Shown: one piece after another, positions 1 to 8,417 of the stretch
Layout of the letters: every line of letters starts with the position of its first letter
Position numbering within the stretch: position 1 is the stretch's first letter
Assembly (NCBI RefSeq): GCF_003574735.1
Contig: NZ_QORW01000005.1
Span: 248,001-312,000, forward strand
DNA: 64,000 nucleotides
Source: Dongia deserti
Lineage (GTDB): Bacteria > Pseudomonadota > Alphaproteobacteria > Dongiales > Dongiaceae
Reading direction: 5' to 3'
Notes under the pieces: generated by a model
The model's database searches: none
The model's input: only the letters and a program-made list of their open reading frames with translations
What the model was told of the DNA's origin: nothing
Made by a program: the position numbers and the translations under genes

Positions 1-10
1 GACCAGTCCC

Positions 11-2005
11 TTACCGACAGACATAGCCTTGGCCGCGCTGCGTGCCGATCATATCCGCTCGGCTCCCGAGCTTGCGCCGCAACCCGGCAATCACCGTATC
101 GACGACATTGCTGCCGCCGTCGAAGTGATGGCCCCAAACATTGTCGAGCAGTTCCTGACGGGGCACCACCGCGCCGCGGCGCAGCCAGAGATAGCGCATC
201 ACCTCGAATTCCAGCCGCGTCAGCGGAATTGTCTCGTCCTGGATGCGCAGAACCTTGCCCGCGATATCGAGAACTTCACCCTCATCCGCCCCGAGTTCAC
301 ACGCCATCAGCCAGGAGAGCCAGCCCTCGACCGAAGCCGCCCCCATGTCGAGCACGGCGCTCTCGAAGGTCGCTTCTCCGACTTCGGCGCGATATTTCGG
401 CAGCAGACTGAACCCCAGCCGCTCCGCCACCTGCGCATAGGGAGCGGGATCGGCCAAGCCCAGATAGACGCGGCGCAGGCGGGGACGCATTTCGAGGTAG
501 TGACGCTTGATGTCGAGCCAGGCAGCCGCTTGCACCGGGGAAGGCCGTTCGCCATCGATTTCGCCCAGCCAGCGGCGGATGAACAGGGCCGTTTGGTTGG
601 CCGGAATTCGGTGATCCTTGAGGTGGCGCCACCATTGATGGGTTATGGGATCGTCTCGCAACTGGGTTTCGGGCACCTGCGCGGTGTCAAACAGGATGTA
701 GAAGCCGGCAACTGCTCCATCCTCATGCAGGATGACGGAAAAATGGCGCGGCGCGCGCGCCCACCAGTTCTCCAGGAGGTGCGCCGCTTCCGGCGTTTCA
801 TGGCGGCAGGAGATGGCGCGAATGGCCTCGGCATGCTCCGGCCGGGCGGGTTGGACGCTGAGCAAAGGGGTGTTGCGCGGGAAAAATGCCTCGCGCACTA
901 CCGGGTTGCGCAGGATGTAGATGAGATCAGCCGTATAGCGCCAGAGATCGCTGTCACCTGCCGAAGACGCAGCTTGCGCCAGATGCCGCCATGCCGTGCG
1001 GCGGCAATCGCGAAACCCGTCCGGGTCGCAGGCTTCGAAATCGGCAGCCAGCGCTTCGCGCACCGCTTCGGTCATGGTCAGTCCACCTGCATCCCCCTCG
1101 ATGAAAGGCAAGCGGGCAATCCTTTCGATGAGATTGTCGCTTCCGGCCGGCCGCAGGATTTCGAGGAGCGGCCGGGTGATCCGCCGCACGACGCAGGTAG
1201 CCCGCAATCCTTCGCGCACTGTCTCGTCTTCCACGCCATCGAGATAAAGCCGAGACAAGTGGTGCAATACGCCATCAAGAGAGGCGCCCTTTTCGGGCGT
1301 TTCCTTGGCCGCAAGCCGGGCGGCAAGGGTCAGCGCCAGTGGATTGCCATGCGCGAAGGCAACGATGCGCCTCGCCGTTTCGCCCGGCAAGCCAAAGCGC
1401 GCGACTAGGCGTCTCGCCGTTTCATCGCTGAGGGGCTTGAGTGGCAAGGGATGAAACAGCCCCTGCCATTCCGGCGCAATGAGCCAATGCGACGATGGCG
1501 GTAGCCGCCCGGCTAGCCCGACGCGGAGATTATCGGGCATCGCCGGCAAAAATTCCTGGCACAGCCAAGTGTCAAGCAATCGCAGGGATTCGTAATTGTC
1601 CAACACCAGGATGAGGCGGGAGTGGCTGGCAATTCTACCGGCGAGGCCATCCATCGTGACATCGCGCTGTCCTAGGTGCCGCGCGAGCTCGGCCATGAAG
1701 CCCGACGGGGTCGGCTCGACGGCGGCACCGTCCATGAGAACGACGCTGCATCCTCGCGTGGGCGCCCGCGTGGCAAAGCTACGCAGCAGCGTGGTCTTGC
1801 CGATTCCGGATGCCCCATGCACGTGAACGACGAGAGGCGCCTCATCGCCAAGGAGACGCGTCAGCACATCCAGTTCGTGATCACGGCCGAGAATGCTGGT
1901 TGCGGTATTGCGCGACAGCCTGTCACGGATTTTCGGCAAACGTTCGTTCCTTGCCCATACCCTCTGCAACTTAACGATACTTCTAACGAATGACACGATG
2001 GTCAA
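11..2005 (-). CDS. P-loop ATPase with GNAT-like and C-terminal winged-helix DNA-binding regions
   Basis: 664-residue protein. An N-terminal P-loop ATPase (Walker A GASGIGKTTLL near residues 64-74, a hydrophobic LILVLDNYE Walker B near 130) resembles STAND/NB-ARC-type switch ATPases. A middle stretch around 390-520 reads like a GNAT acetyltransferase fold. The last 75 residues match an OmpR/PhoB-type winged helix (LTRLEFEVMRYLWLRRG ... VVDTVIAGLRRKLG ... GYVCR). It is probably a signal-dependent transcription regulator; ligand and targets are unknown. The furthest start is TTG and no ATG occurs before residue 90, so the N-terminus is uncertain. The gene stands alone, next to a degraded spacer. 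Confidence 0.75.
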   Translation of the reverse strand: MTIVSFVRSIVKLQRVWARNERLPKIRDRLSRNTATSILGRDHELDVLTRLLGDEAPLVVHVHGASGIGKTTLLRSFATRAPTRGCSVVLMDGAAVEPTPSGFMAELARHLGQRDVTMDGLAGRIASHSRLILVLDNYESLRLLDTWLCQEFLPAMPDNLRVGLAGRLPPSSHWLIAPEWQGLFHPLPLKPLSDETARRLVARFGLPGETARRIVAFAHGNPLALTLAARLAAKETPEKGASLDGVLHHLSRLYLDGVEDETVREGLRATCVVRRITRPLLEILRPAGSDNLIERIARLPFIEGDAGGLTMTEAVREALAADFEACDPDGFRDCRRTAWRHLAQAASSAGDSDLWRYTADLIYILRNPVVREAFFPRNTPLLSVQPARPEHAEAIRAISCRHETPEAAHLLENWWARAPRHFSVILHEDGAVAGFYILFDTAQVPETQLRDDPITHQWWRHLKDHRIPANQTALFIRRWLGEIDGERPSPVQAAAWLDIKRHYLEMRPRLRRVYLGLADPAPYAQVAERLGFSLLPKYRAEVGEATFESAVLDMGAASVEGWLSWLMACELGADEGEVLDIAGKVLRIQDETIPLTRLEFEVMRYLWLRRGAVVPRQELLDNVWGHHFDGGSNVVDTVIAGLRRKLGSRADMIGTQRGQGYVCR

Positions 2006-2116
2006 CAGGGCCGATCAGAGCGCAACCGTGTCGAATGGACATGACAGGATTAGTCGGCGTGGCGCGGCCGCTGAACGGTGGATCGAAGCCCTCGCGACAG
2101 ACGCGTCCCGGCTCGC

Positions 2117-2224
2117 GTGCGCCTCGTGATCGGCTGCGCGGTACAGGCCGTAGCCGACCTTAACGAAGAGATCTTCCTGGCACATACCTACCAGTTGGCA
2201 GCGGGGAACACCGATCTCCGTTAG
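2117..2224 (+). pseudogene. possible coding remnant of 35 residues
   Basis: A GTG-started reading frame gives VRLVIGCAVQAVADLNEEIF followed by a short tail ending DLR-stop. Its composition looks protein-like, but it has no ribosome binding site and no recognisable family. It lies in the 340-base spacer between the ATPase regulator and cpdR, just before a truncated tRNA. It could be the C-terminal scrap of a lost gene or a chance frame. Nothing else was seen in this spacer apart from the tRNA remnant. Confidence 0.2.
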
Positions 2225-2281
2225 GTCACGGGACCGACGAAGGTTCGTTTTCCCCGGATTCAGGCCAAACTTTGCGGACCC

Positions 2282-2344
2282 GCTAGCTTAGTCTAAGCGT
2301 TGACATCGCAGGGGTCACTGGTTCAATCCCACTACCGCCCACCA
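2282..2344 (+). pseudogene. truncated tRNA-Val(GAC) remnant
   Basis: The 3' half of a tRNA is visible: anticodon loop TTGACAT (anticodon GAC), a T arm with GGTTCAATCC, an acceptor strand ACCGCCC and an encoded ACCA end at 2341-2344. The D arm is collapsed to TAGCTTAGTC, and no GGGCGGT acceptor partner lies at the expected distance upstream. The T stem carries a mismatch. It therefore cannot fold as a full 76-base tRNA. It lies 3 bases from the stop codon of the cpdR-like gene on the opposite strand. Such 3' tRNA ends are common scars of integrase-mediated insertion, but no integrase is present here. Confidence 0.6.
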
Positions 2345-2347
2345 TTC

Positions 2348-2710
2348 TCAGGCCGCCAGCAACTGGCGCACCTCATTCACCAGCCGGTTCAAGTGAAAGG
2401 GCTTGGACAGACCCGGATTGCGCCGCCCGTCCGGGCCAAATTCCTGGTTCAGCGCGACCGCCGCAAAACCGGTGATGAACATGATCTTGAGGTCGGGCGC
2501 CATGCGCGTCGCGCGTTTGGCCAGTTCGACGCCATCGATCCCCGGCATCACCACGTCCGCCAGCAGCAGATCGAAATCGCACCGCTCCAACTGGCTGGCT
2601 GCGCTTTCCCCATCCTCCGTCGCGCTCACATCGTGCCCTGCTCGGCGCAAGCAGTGAGCCAGGAACGCGCGCATCTCCGCGTCATCTTCTGCCAATAGAA
2701 TTCGTGCCAT
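2348..2710 (-). CDS. cpdR: single-domain response regulator, CpdR type
   Basis: 120-residue stand-alone receiver domain. The acidic pocket is E8-D9-D10, the phospho-acceptor is D52 (LLLADVVMPG), with T80 in FITGF and K103 in LSKPF. There is no output domain. The length and the MARILLAEDD opening match CpdR of Caulobacter and relatives, an adaptor that steers ClpXP proteolysis when unphosphorylated. The ATG at 2710 was chosen over an upstream in-frame start because AGGAAAG immediately precedes it. Transcribed alone. Assignment to CpdR rather than another orphan receiver rests on overall resemblance. Confidence 0.85.
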   Translation of the reverse strand: MARILLAEDDAEMRAFLAHCLRRAGHDVSATEDGESAASQLERCDFDLLLADVVMPGIDGVELAKRATRMAPDLKIMFITGFAAVALNQEFGPDGRRNPGLSKPFHLNRLVNEVRQLLAA

Positions 2711-2864
2711 CTTTCCTGCGAGCCCCCGCACTGCCGATCCTTCATGGATCGATGGCATCGGATTAGATGCTCATAGCCGAGTCGGGACCAAGGCCATTTT
2801 GCGCAAGGCAGTGACATTGCCGCGTCGTGACAGGCCGGATCGTTTCCAGTAAACCTTGCCTGCC

Positions 2865-3806
2865 ATGAACGATCTCTCCGCCGCCCGGCCGGCCAGCCTG
2901 GCCGACCTTGCCGCCCGCCAGGCGAGCCTCGCCGATCTGGCGAGCCATCCGTTCGAAGTCACCGCGCCGGCGCGCCAGGCAAGCCCGCTCATCATCGCCT
3001 CGCCTCATAGCGGTCGGATCTATCCGGATGAGTTCGCGCAGCAATCGTGCCTTGCCGAGATTATCCTCAGGCAATCGGAGGACTGCTTCGTCGATCGCCT
3101 GGTGGCTGCCGCTCCCAAACTTGGCGTGCCACTGATCTCTGCACTGTTCCCCCGCATCTTTGTCGACCCCAACCGCGAGGCGACCGAACTTGACCAGGAG
3201 ATGTTCGCGGAGCGCCTGACGCTGCCGGTGAATGCGAGCTCGCCGCGCGTCCTTGCGGGCCTTGGTGTCATTCCGCGCCTTGCCGCCAACGAGCAGGAGA
3301 TCTACGCCGTGAAGCTTCCGCCGGCCGAAGCGGAGCAGCGGCTGGATCTGTTCTATCGTCCGTATCACCGCGCGCTGGGCGATCTGGTCGCGGCCACCAA
3401 GCGCCAGTTCGGCATCTGCGTGCTGCTCGACTGCCATTCCATGCCATCGGCGGGCGCCTGGATGGACGGGCTGCACACGCGGCAACGGATCGATGTTGAC
3501 TACGTGCTCGGTGATTGCTTCGGCGCTTCCTGTGCGGAGCGCATGACCGGGACGGCGGAAGCAAGTCTCGTCGAACTTGGCGCCAGGGTCCGCCGCAACA
3601 ACCCCTATTCCGGCGGCTATGTTGCCCAGGCCTATGGCCGGCCAGCGCAGGGTGTTCACGTCCTGCAGCTCGAGATCAACCGCGCGCTCTATATGAATGA
3701 AACGACACTGGAACCCGCCAAGAGCTTCACCGCCGTCCAGGATGTCTTGAAGGTGCTGATCGAGCGCATGAGCAATACGGCGCTGCAGCTCGCCAAGACC
3801 GCCTGA
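2865..3806 (+). CDS. N-formylglutamate amidohydrolase family protein
   Basis: 313 residues with the N-formylglutamate amidohydrolase (PF05013) signature: SPHSGRIYP near the N-terminus, DPNREATELD, and LLDCHSMPS in the middle, giving the His/Glu/Asp metal ligands. Family members hydrolyse N-formyl-glutamate (histidine breakdown) or related N-acyl amino acids in the cytoplasm. No other hut gene is nearby, so the exact substrate is open. The first 25 residues contain a duplicated ASLADLA unit. ATG at 2865 is preferred to an in-frame TTG three codons earlier. The stop codon abuts the next gene, so the two are probably co-translated. Confidence 0.85.
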   Translation: MNDLSAARPASLADLAARQASLADLASHPFEVTAPARQASPLIIASPHSGRIYPDEFAQQSCLAEIILRQSEDCFVDRLVAAAPKLGVPLISALFPRIFVDPNREATELDQEMFAERLTLPVNASSPRVLAGLGVIPRLAANEQEIYAVKLPPAEAEQRLDLFYRPYHRALGDLVAATKRQFGICVLLDCHSMPSAGAWMDGLHTRQRIDVDYVLGDCFGASCAERMTGTAEASLVELGARVRRNNPYSGGYVAQAYGRPAQGVHVLQLEINRALYMNETTLEPAKSFTAVQDVLKVLIERMSNTALQLAKTA

Positions 3807-4358
3807 TTGCTCGCCGTGAGCGAACCAGCCCCGACCATATCCATCCGGCCGGTGGAGGCCGCGGACCTGGAGGCGATCCAGGCCATCTACGCCCATCACG
3901 TTCTGCACGGCCTGGCCTCGTTCGAGGAAACGCCGCCCGACACGGCCGAACTGACGCGGCGCTGGCGTGCCATCGTCGATGCCGGCCTGCCGTACCTCTG
4001 TGCGACCGAGGGCCCCGGCCCAATCCTCGGCTATGCCTATGCTGGCGCCTATCGGCCGCGGAGCGCCTATCGCTTCACAGTCGAGGATTCGGTCTACGTG
4101 GCTCCAGGCGCGGCCGGGCGGGGGATCGGGCGCGCTTTGTTAGGCCGGCTGATCGACATCTGCACCGATCTCGGCAAGCGCCAGATGATCGCGATCATCG
4201 GCGATTCCGGCAACGCGGGATCCATCGCGCTGCACCGCGCCTGCGGCTTTGAGCTGGTGGGGAGCTTCAGGTCGATCGGGTTTAAGCACGGCCGGTGGGT
4301 CGACAGCGTATTGATGCAGCGCTCTCTTGGCGCAGGCGACACCACGCTGCTTGCTTAA
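3807..4358 (+). CDS. GNAT N-acetyltransferase, phosphinothricin acetyltransferase-like
   Basis: 183 residues beginning SIRPVEAADLEAIQAIYAHH, typical of the Pat/Bar branch of GNAT enzymes. The acetyl-CoA-binding motif A is VAPGAAGRGIGRALLGRLID, followed by the GFELVGSFRSIGFKHGRW tail shared with phosphinothricin and methionine-sulfone acetyltransferases. It probably acetylates an amino acid or analogue. Start choice is between TTG at 3807, directly after the previous TGA, and GTG at 3816; both imply coupling to the amidohydrolase gene upstream. Substrate is inferred only from family resemblance. Confidence 0.85.
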   Translation: MLAVSEPAPTISIRPVEAADLEAIQAIYAHHVLHGLASFEETPPDTAELTRRWRAIVDAGLPYLCATEGPGPILGYAYAGAYRPRSAYRFTVEDSVYVAPGAAGRGIGRALLGRLIDICTDLGKRQMIAIIGDSGNAGSIALHRACGFELVGSFRSIGFKHGRWVDSVLMQRSLGAGDTTLLA

Positions 4359-4374
4359 CCCTTTGTATCCGCGG

Positions 4375-4404
4375 AAAAAAATGGGCCGTGCTTTAGCACG
4401 GCCC
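4375..4404 (-). terminator. intrinsic terminator of the sRNA
   Basis: Perfect inverted repeat GGGCCGTGC (4383-4391) and GCACGGCCC (4396-4404) with a four-base loop, followed on the minus strand by a run of seven T at 4375-4381. There is no T-run on the plus side, so it serves minus-strand transcription. Confidence 0.8.
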
Positions 4405-4475
4405 AAGTTCTGGGAGGAAACGCCCATAAGGGCGATGCGACAACGGAATGTCAGGGGAGATATCCAGTTGCCGCG
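4375..4475 (-). ncRNA. small RNA candidate of the suhB/MmgR (alpha-r8) type
   Basis: On the minus strand a sigma-70 promoter is followed by a roughly 100-base transcript. It contains a small hairpin (CGCCC/GGGCG, 4421-4434), then the unpaired GTTTCCTCCCA element, then a perfect 9-bp hairpin GGGCCGTGC/GCACGGCCC (4383-4404) ending in seven T residues (4375-4381). The UUUCCUCCC element beside a 3' terminator is the hallmark of the alphaproteobacterial suhB/MmgR sRNA family, which acts on polyhydroxybutyrate and phasin control in Sinorhizobium. The family call is from memory of the motif, so a covariance-model search should confirm it. The arrangement itself is clearly that of an sRNA gene. Confidence 0.7.
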
Positions 4476-4481
4476 ATGCAA

Positions 4482-4510
4482 AATATGATGTTGCGCATGC
4501 GAGAAGTCAA
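4482..4510 (-). promoter_or_regulatory. sigma-70 promoter of the sRNA
   Basis: TTGACT (-35, 4505-4510) and CATATT (-10, 4482-4487) are separated by 17 bases on the minus strand. The -35 sits in CTTGACTT, the preferred alphaproteobacterial form. Transcription would begin near 4475, about 100 bases before the T-run terminator. Confidence 0.6.
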
Positions 4511-4529
4511 GCTCGATCTCACGCGACAG

Positions 4530-4545
4530 GTGAAACGTTTTTCAC
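4530..4545. promoter_or_regulatory. palindrome in the sRNA/histidine kinase divergent spacer
   Basis: GTGAAA-CGTT-TTTCAC is a perfect 6-bp inverted repeat in an AT-rich stretch upstream of the kinase gene and of the divergent sRNA promoter. It could be an operator. No regulator can be assigned. The rest of 4546-4769 shows only AT-rich promoter-like sequence. Confidence 0.3.
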
Positions 4546-4769
4546 AAATTTTTTCAATGTATTAACCGCCACGAAATCGCCATGTTTTGTTTTTTGCACT
4601 GCACAGTGGCGCCTCTGCAACGAGCCGCACTTTCATATCCGTTAACCAAATCGGCACCAATGTGCACCAGAATCTTTGGAATGATCTGCGCAGGGATCAA
4701 GGGGCCGGTTTCAGGGATGGTGCTACAACCACTCCTCAGTCGGAAACGTCAGTTGAAGTGTCAGTGACG

Positions 4770-6923
4770 ATGCAACCGCCGCACGTAGCGCCGCCGGGTT
4801 ATACAGCCGACCGCAGAGGCCCGGTCCTGCAGCCGATCCGCGCCACGGTTTTCCCGATCGTCGGTCTGATCTTCGCCATGGCCGCGACCATCGGGATCAT
4901 GGTCTGGTTCAGCGCCCGCGAAGTCGACCGGCAATATGCCGAGGATACGTCCGCCCGCATCAAACTCGTGGTCGCGAACCTCCGCAGCGCGGCTAAGACT
5001 GTGGCCCTGGACTATGCCTGGTGGGACGAGGCGTACGAAAAGATCCACGTCCAATACGATCCTGACTGGGCGGATTCGACCTTCGAGCAGGGCACCGTGC
5101 TCGGCCCTGACGAGTCGGTCGACGGCGTCATCCTGTTGGGCCCCGACAGTCAGATCCTGTTCGCCAAATGGCAGGGGAAGATTCTCGATCCTGCCGCGAC
5201 CGTGTTGGAGGGCGGCCTGGCGGACTTGGCAGAGGCCGCCCGTGCCGATGCTTCCAACACATCACCCGGCCCGACGCCGCAAGCTGGGTACCTTTCCTAC
5301 AATGGCCAGCTTGCAATCGCCGCCGCCTCCGGGCTGATGCCCTATGAAAAGGCCGAACTGAGCGCACAATCCCCGGGTATCTCCGTTCTCGTCATGCTGC
5401 GCTCCCTTACGCCCGAGTATCTCGAGCAAGTCAGTGCGATCTACGGAATCGTCGAGCCGCGCATTGTGGAGCCGCGGCACGCAGAGCCCTCGGAGCAGCG
5501 GCTGGCGGCTACGCTGGTGGACAACGTCGATAGCCGGCCTGAGCAGATCAATCTGACCGGTCGCGACGGAACCGTGCTCGGCCAGCTGGTGTGGGCACCT
5601 GCCGCACCTGGCCAATCACTGATGGCGACATTGGCGCCGGCTGCGCTCCTGGCTTTCATCGTATTGGGCGCCATCGGCTTGTTCGTGCTTTGGCAGATCG
5701 TCGCCATCCGTCGCGTGACGCGCGAGCAGATGAAAGTGATCGAGGCGCGCAACGATGCGCTGCGTAAGTCGGCGCAGATGCTGGGCGCCACCATCCAGTC
5801 GATCGAAGACGGCATCGCGGTCTGGGACCGCGACCGCAAGCTGCAGCACTGGAACCGCGCCTATATGCAGATGTGGCAGTTTCCGGAGAGCTTCCTGCGC
5901 TCCGGCATCACCATGGATGACATGCTGGACGAACTCGCCGGGAGCGGACGCGCGCAGCGGCTCGAAACCGATGATCGGGGCAGGCCCGCGACCGATCCAA
6001 AGGCCTTTGAACAGACCGGCCACTGGCTCTATCGCCGTGCCGACGGCCGCCTGCTGTCAGTGCGGCGGCTGCCGATCGGCGATGAAGGCTACATGGCGAT
6101 CTGCAGCGATCTGACCGCGCAGAAGCAGCACGAGGATGAGCTGGTGAAGGCCTGGGAGCAGGCCGTCATCGCCAACCGCTCCAAGTCCGAATTCCTGGCC
6201 AATGTGAGCCACGAGCTGCGCACGCCGTTGAACGCCATCATCGGCTTCTCGGAAGTGGTGGAGCGCGAGTTGTTCGGCCCGCTCGGCAATGAGCGCTACG
6301 TCTCCTATGTGCGCGACATCCGCAACAGCGGCGAGCATCTCCTCAGCCTCATCAACGACATTCTCGACCTGTCGAAGATCGAGGCCGGACGCTTCCAGCT
6401 GCGCATGGAGGAGGTCGACTGCAACGAAATCGCGCACAGCGTCGCACGCCTGATCCGGCCGCGCACGGTTGAGCATGGCTTGACCATGCATATCGACCTG
6501 CCGGAGCGTCCGATCGTGCTGCATGCGGACAAGCGCGCCGTCAAGCAGGTGCTGATCAATCTACTGTCGAATGCCGTGAAGTTCACGCCGGAGAACGGCA
6601 CAGTCACGCTCACCAGCCGGCCCTGGCATGACGGTGTGGAATTCGTGGTCAGCGATACCGGCATCGGCATCGACGAGAAGGACATGCATGTCGCGCTGGC
6701 GCCGTTCGGCCAGATCGACAGCCAGTTCACGCGCAAGTATGAGGGCACGGGCCTCGGCCTGCCAATCGTCAAGGGCATCGTCGAACTGCATGGCGGCACG
6801 CTTGAGATCAAGAGCGAGCCTAACCAGGGCACCAGCGTGATCGTGCGCTTCCCCAACCACCCGTCTGAACATCCGATAGCGGAGATCCTCTCCATGCCGC
6901 GAAAGCACGCGGCCGGGCACTAG
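4770..6923 (+). CDS. CHASE4-PAS hybrid-free sensor histidine kinase
   Basis: 717-residue membrane kinase. Transmembrane segment 1 is at about residues 26-48. A periplasmic CHASE4-like sensor follows (LDYAWWDEAYE near 80). Transmembrane segment 2 is about 285-312 and a PAS domain lies roughly at 335-450. HisKA carries the phospho-acceptor H481 in NVSHELRTPLN. The HATPase domain has LINLLSNAVKFTP, DTGIGID and GTGLGLPIVK. No receiver domain is attached and no partner regulator is adjacent. The signal is unknown. An in-frame extension upstream to 4587 lacks protein character, so ATG 4770 was chosen, though its Shine-Dalgarno is weak. Confidence 0.85.
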   Translation: MQPPHVAPPGYTADRRGPVLQPIRATVFPIVGLIFAMAATIGIMVWFSAREVDRQYAEDTSARIKLVVANLRSAAKTVALDYAWWDEAYEKIHVQYDPDWADSTFEQGTVLGPDESVDGVILLGPDSQILFAKWQGKILDPAATVLEGGLADLAEAARADASNTSPGPTPQAGYLSYNGQLAIAAASGLMPYEKAELSAQSPGISVLVMLRSLTPEYLEQVSAIYGIVEPRIVEPRHAEPSEQRLAATLVDNVDSRPEQINLTGRDGTVLGQLVWAPAAPGQSLMATLAPAALLAFIVLGAIGLFVLWQIVAIRRVTREQMKVIEARNDALRKSAQMLGATIQSIEDGIAVWDRDRKLQHWNRAYMQMWQFPESFLRSGITMDDMLDELAGSGRAQRLETDDRGRPATDPKAFEQTGHWLYRRADGRLLSVRRLPIGDEGYMAICSDLTAQKQHEDELVKAWEQAVIANRSKSEFLANVSHELRTPLNAIIGFSEVVERELFGPLGNERYVSYVRDIRNSGEHLLSLINDILDLSKIEAGRFQLRMEEVDCNEIAHSVARLIRPRTVEHGLTMHIDLPERPIVLHADKRAVKQVLINLLSNAVKFTPENGTVTLTSRPWHDGVEFVVSDTGIGIDEKDMHVALAPFGQIDSQFTRKYEGTGLGLPIVKGIVELHGGTLEIKSEPNQGTSVIVRFPNHPSEHPIAEILSMPRKHAAGH

Positions 6924-6934
6924 GTCTAGTCGGT

Positions 6935-8281
6935 CTAATCCGCCGCAACGGCCTTCGGCTGGGCGCCGACCATGCGCACGAACCGCATGGCGCACACCAT
7001 GGCGAACAGCGGCGCCAGCGCGCCGATCGACAGCACCCATTGCGACGCGCGCGCGACGTCCTGGTAGTCAAGGGCGTCGGTCAGCCCGGCCTTGTTGGCG
7101 ATCACGCCGGCACCTGCGGAGCCGAACGCGATCCCCAGGGACCTTATCGTCGGAATAGCGCCCGCGGTCGTCGTTTCTTCTCCCGACGGCGCGTGGCGCA
7201 TCGACGCCTCGACCAGATGCAGGTTGGAGCTGCCGAGCCCGGCCCCGACCACCACGTTGAGCGCGACGATGACCAAGAAGGGCAGGTCGGCGATGGCAAG
7301 CGCCATTCCGCCGAGGCCGATCACGCACAGCGCCTGGCCGATCACGATGCTGCGCATCGCCGCCGGGCCATGGATGTGGGACGTCATCATCGACGCGATG
7401 GTCCAGGACAAGGCAAGAGCCGTGATCGCGTAGCCTGCCGCCTCGTCCGAAACGCCGTGCAGGATCTGCATGCTGAGCGGCAGATAAGCGCCGATCACCG
7501 AATGCGTGATGGACGACAGCGACAGCACCCAGTTCGCCGTTCCGATCGGCCGCGCCAGCGACAGCGGGTGACTGGGGAACATGCGATTGTCGCTGCTCTG
7601 ATCAAGCCGGATGGTCAGCGCAACCGCCACGGCCGCCAATGCCAGTAGTCCGACCTGCGCCCAGACCTGCGCAACCTGGCTCGCCATCGCCACGGCTGCC
7701 ACACCGGCGGTGAGCAGGGCCAGCTGCAAGTAGGGAAAGCGGATGGCTTTCTCGCGGGCCTTCTTCTTCGGCAGGCGTATGCAGGCCAGCATGAACAGCA
7801 GTACGATCGGCACGTTGATCCAAAAGGCGCCACGCCACATCCCCGCGGAGGCGAACATGCCGCCGACGCCGGGTCCGAGTAGCGACGCGACACCCCAGGC
7901 AGCAGACACCAGTGCCAGCACGCGCTTGCGCAGATGCGGCGGGAACAATTCGCTGATCAGGCTCATGGACAGGGCGATCATGGTGCCGCCCCCCAGCCCC
8001 TGGATCGTGCGCGCGACCAGCAGCAGCGCCATCGTGGGCGCAAGTGCACAGGCGGCTGATCCCACCGCAAAGACCAGGGCCGCCACGGCATAGCCGATGC
8101 GGCTGCCCAGCATCTGGCGTACCGGATTGCCCGCGGCGGTGCCGATGATCGAGGCGACCATGTAGAGCATGGTGGCCCAGGTGTAGTATTCAGCGCCGCC
8201 AAGGTCGCGTACGACGCGCGGCATCACCGTCGCGATGATGAAGACATCCAGCGCGTGCAGCCCGATCCCGACATTCAGCAT
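6935..8281 (-). CDS. MFS drug/metabolite exporter (DHA family)
   Basis: 448 residues from the first ATG, mostly hydrophobic, with the major-facilitator motif ALDVFIIATVMPRVVRDLGG in helix 1 and RTIQGLGGG in helix 4, as in proton-driven multidrug exporters of the DHA type. The ATG at 8281 falls inside helix 1, so the true start is probably upstream. The same frame stays open for 31 more codons and reads WIDPFKHGLALYTI just before this Met. The only well-placed ribosome site in that extension is GGGAG, six bases before a CTG codon at 8374. The gene converges on the histidine kinase with an 11-base gap. Confidence 0.8.
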   Translation of the reverse strand: MLNVGIGLHALDVFIIATVMPRVVRDLGGAEYYTWATMLYMVASIIGTAAGNPVRQMLGSRIGYAVAALVFAVGSAACALAPTMALLLVARTIQGLGGGTMIALSMSLISELFPPHLRKRVLALVSAAWGVASLLGPGVGGMFASAGMWRGAFWINVPIVLLFMLACIRLPKKKAREKAIRFPYLQLALLTAGVAAVAMASQVAQVWAQVGLLALAAVAVALTIRLDQSSDNRMFPSHPLSLARPIGTANWVLSLSSITHSVIGAYLPLSMQILHGVSDEAAGYAITALALSWTIASMMTSHIHGPAAMRSIVIGQALCVIGLGGMALAIADLPFLVIVALNVVVGAGLGSSNLHLVEASMRHAPSGEETTTAGAIPTIRSLGIAFGSAGAGVIANKAGLTDALDYQDVARASQWVLSIGALAPLFAMVCAMRFVRMVGAQPKAVAAD

Positions 8282-8396
8282 GATGGTGTAGAGCGCTAGG
8301 CCGTGCTTGAACGGATCAATCCAGCGCGCGCCTTCCGCAGCCTTGATTCCTGGCGATGTTGATTGATTCTTCAGAGCAGACTCCCAGCCAGCTTAT

Positions 8397-8417
8397 GGCA
8401 TCCGTTGAATGGATGCC
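8397..8417. promoter_or_regulatory. inverted repeat in the MFS/cupin divergent region
   Basis: Perfect 7-bp inverted repeat GGCATCC-GTTGAAT-GGATGCC lies upstream of the MFS gene's probable ribosome site and about 100 bases before the divergent cupin gene. It is a possible operator shared by both. No regulator gene is adjacent. Confidence 0.3.

Noticed and set aside
29-1408. Long plus-strand open frame opposite the ATPase regulator
   Set aside because: Sequence lacks any family motif and mirrors the GC-biased antisense of the real gene, which has Walker and winged-helix motifs.
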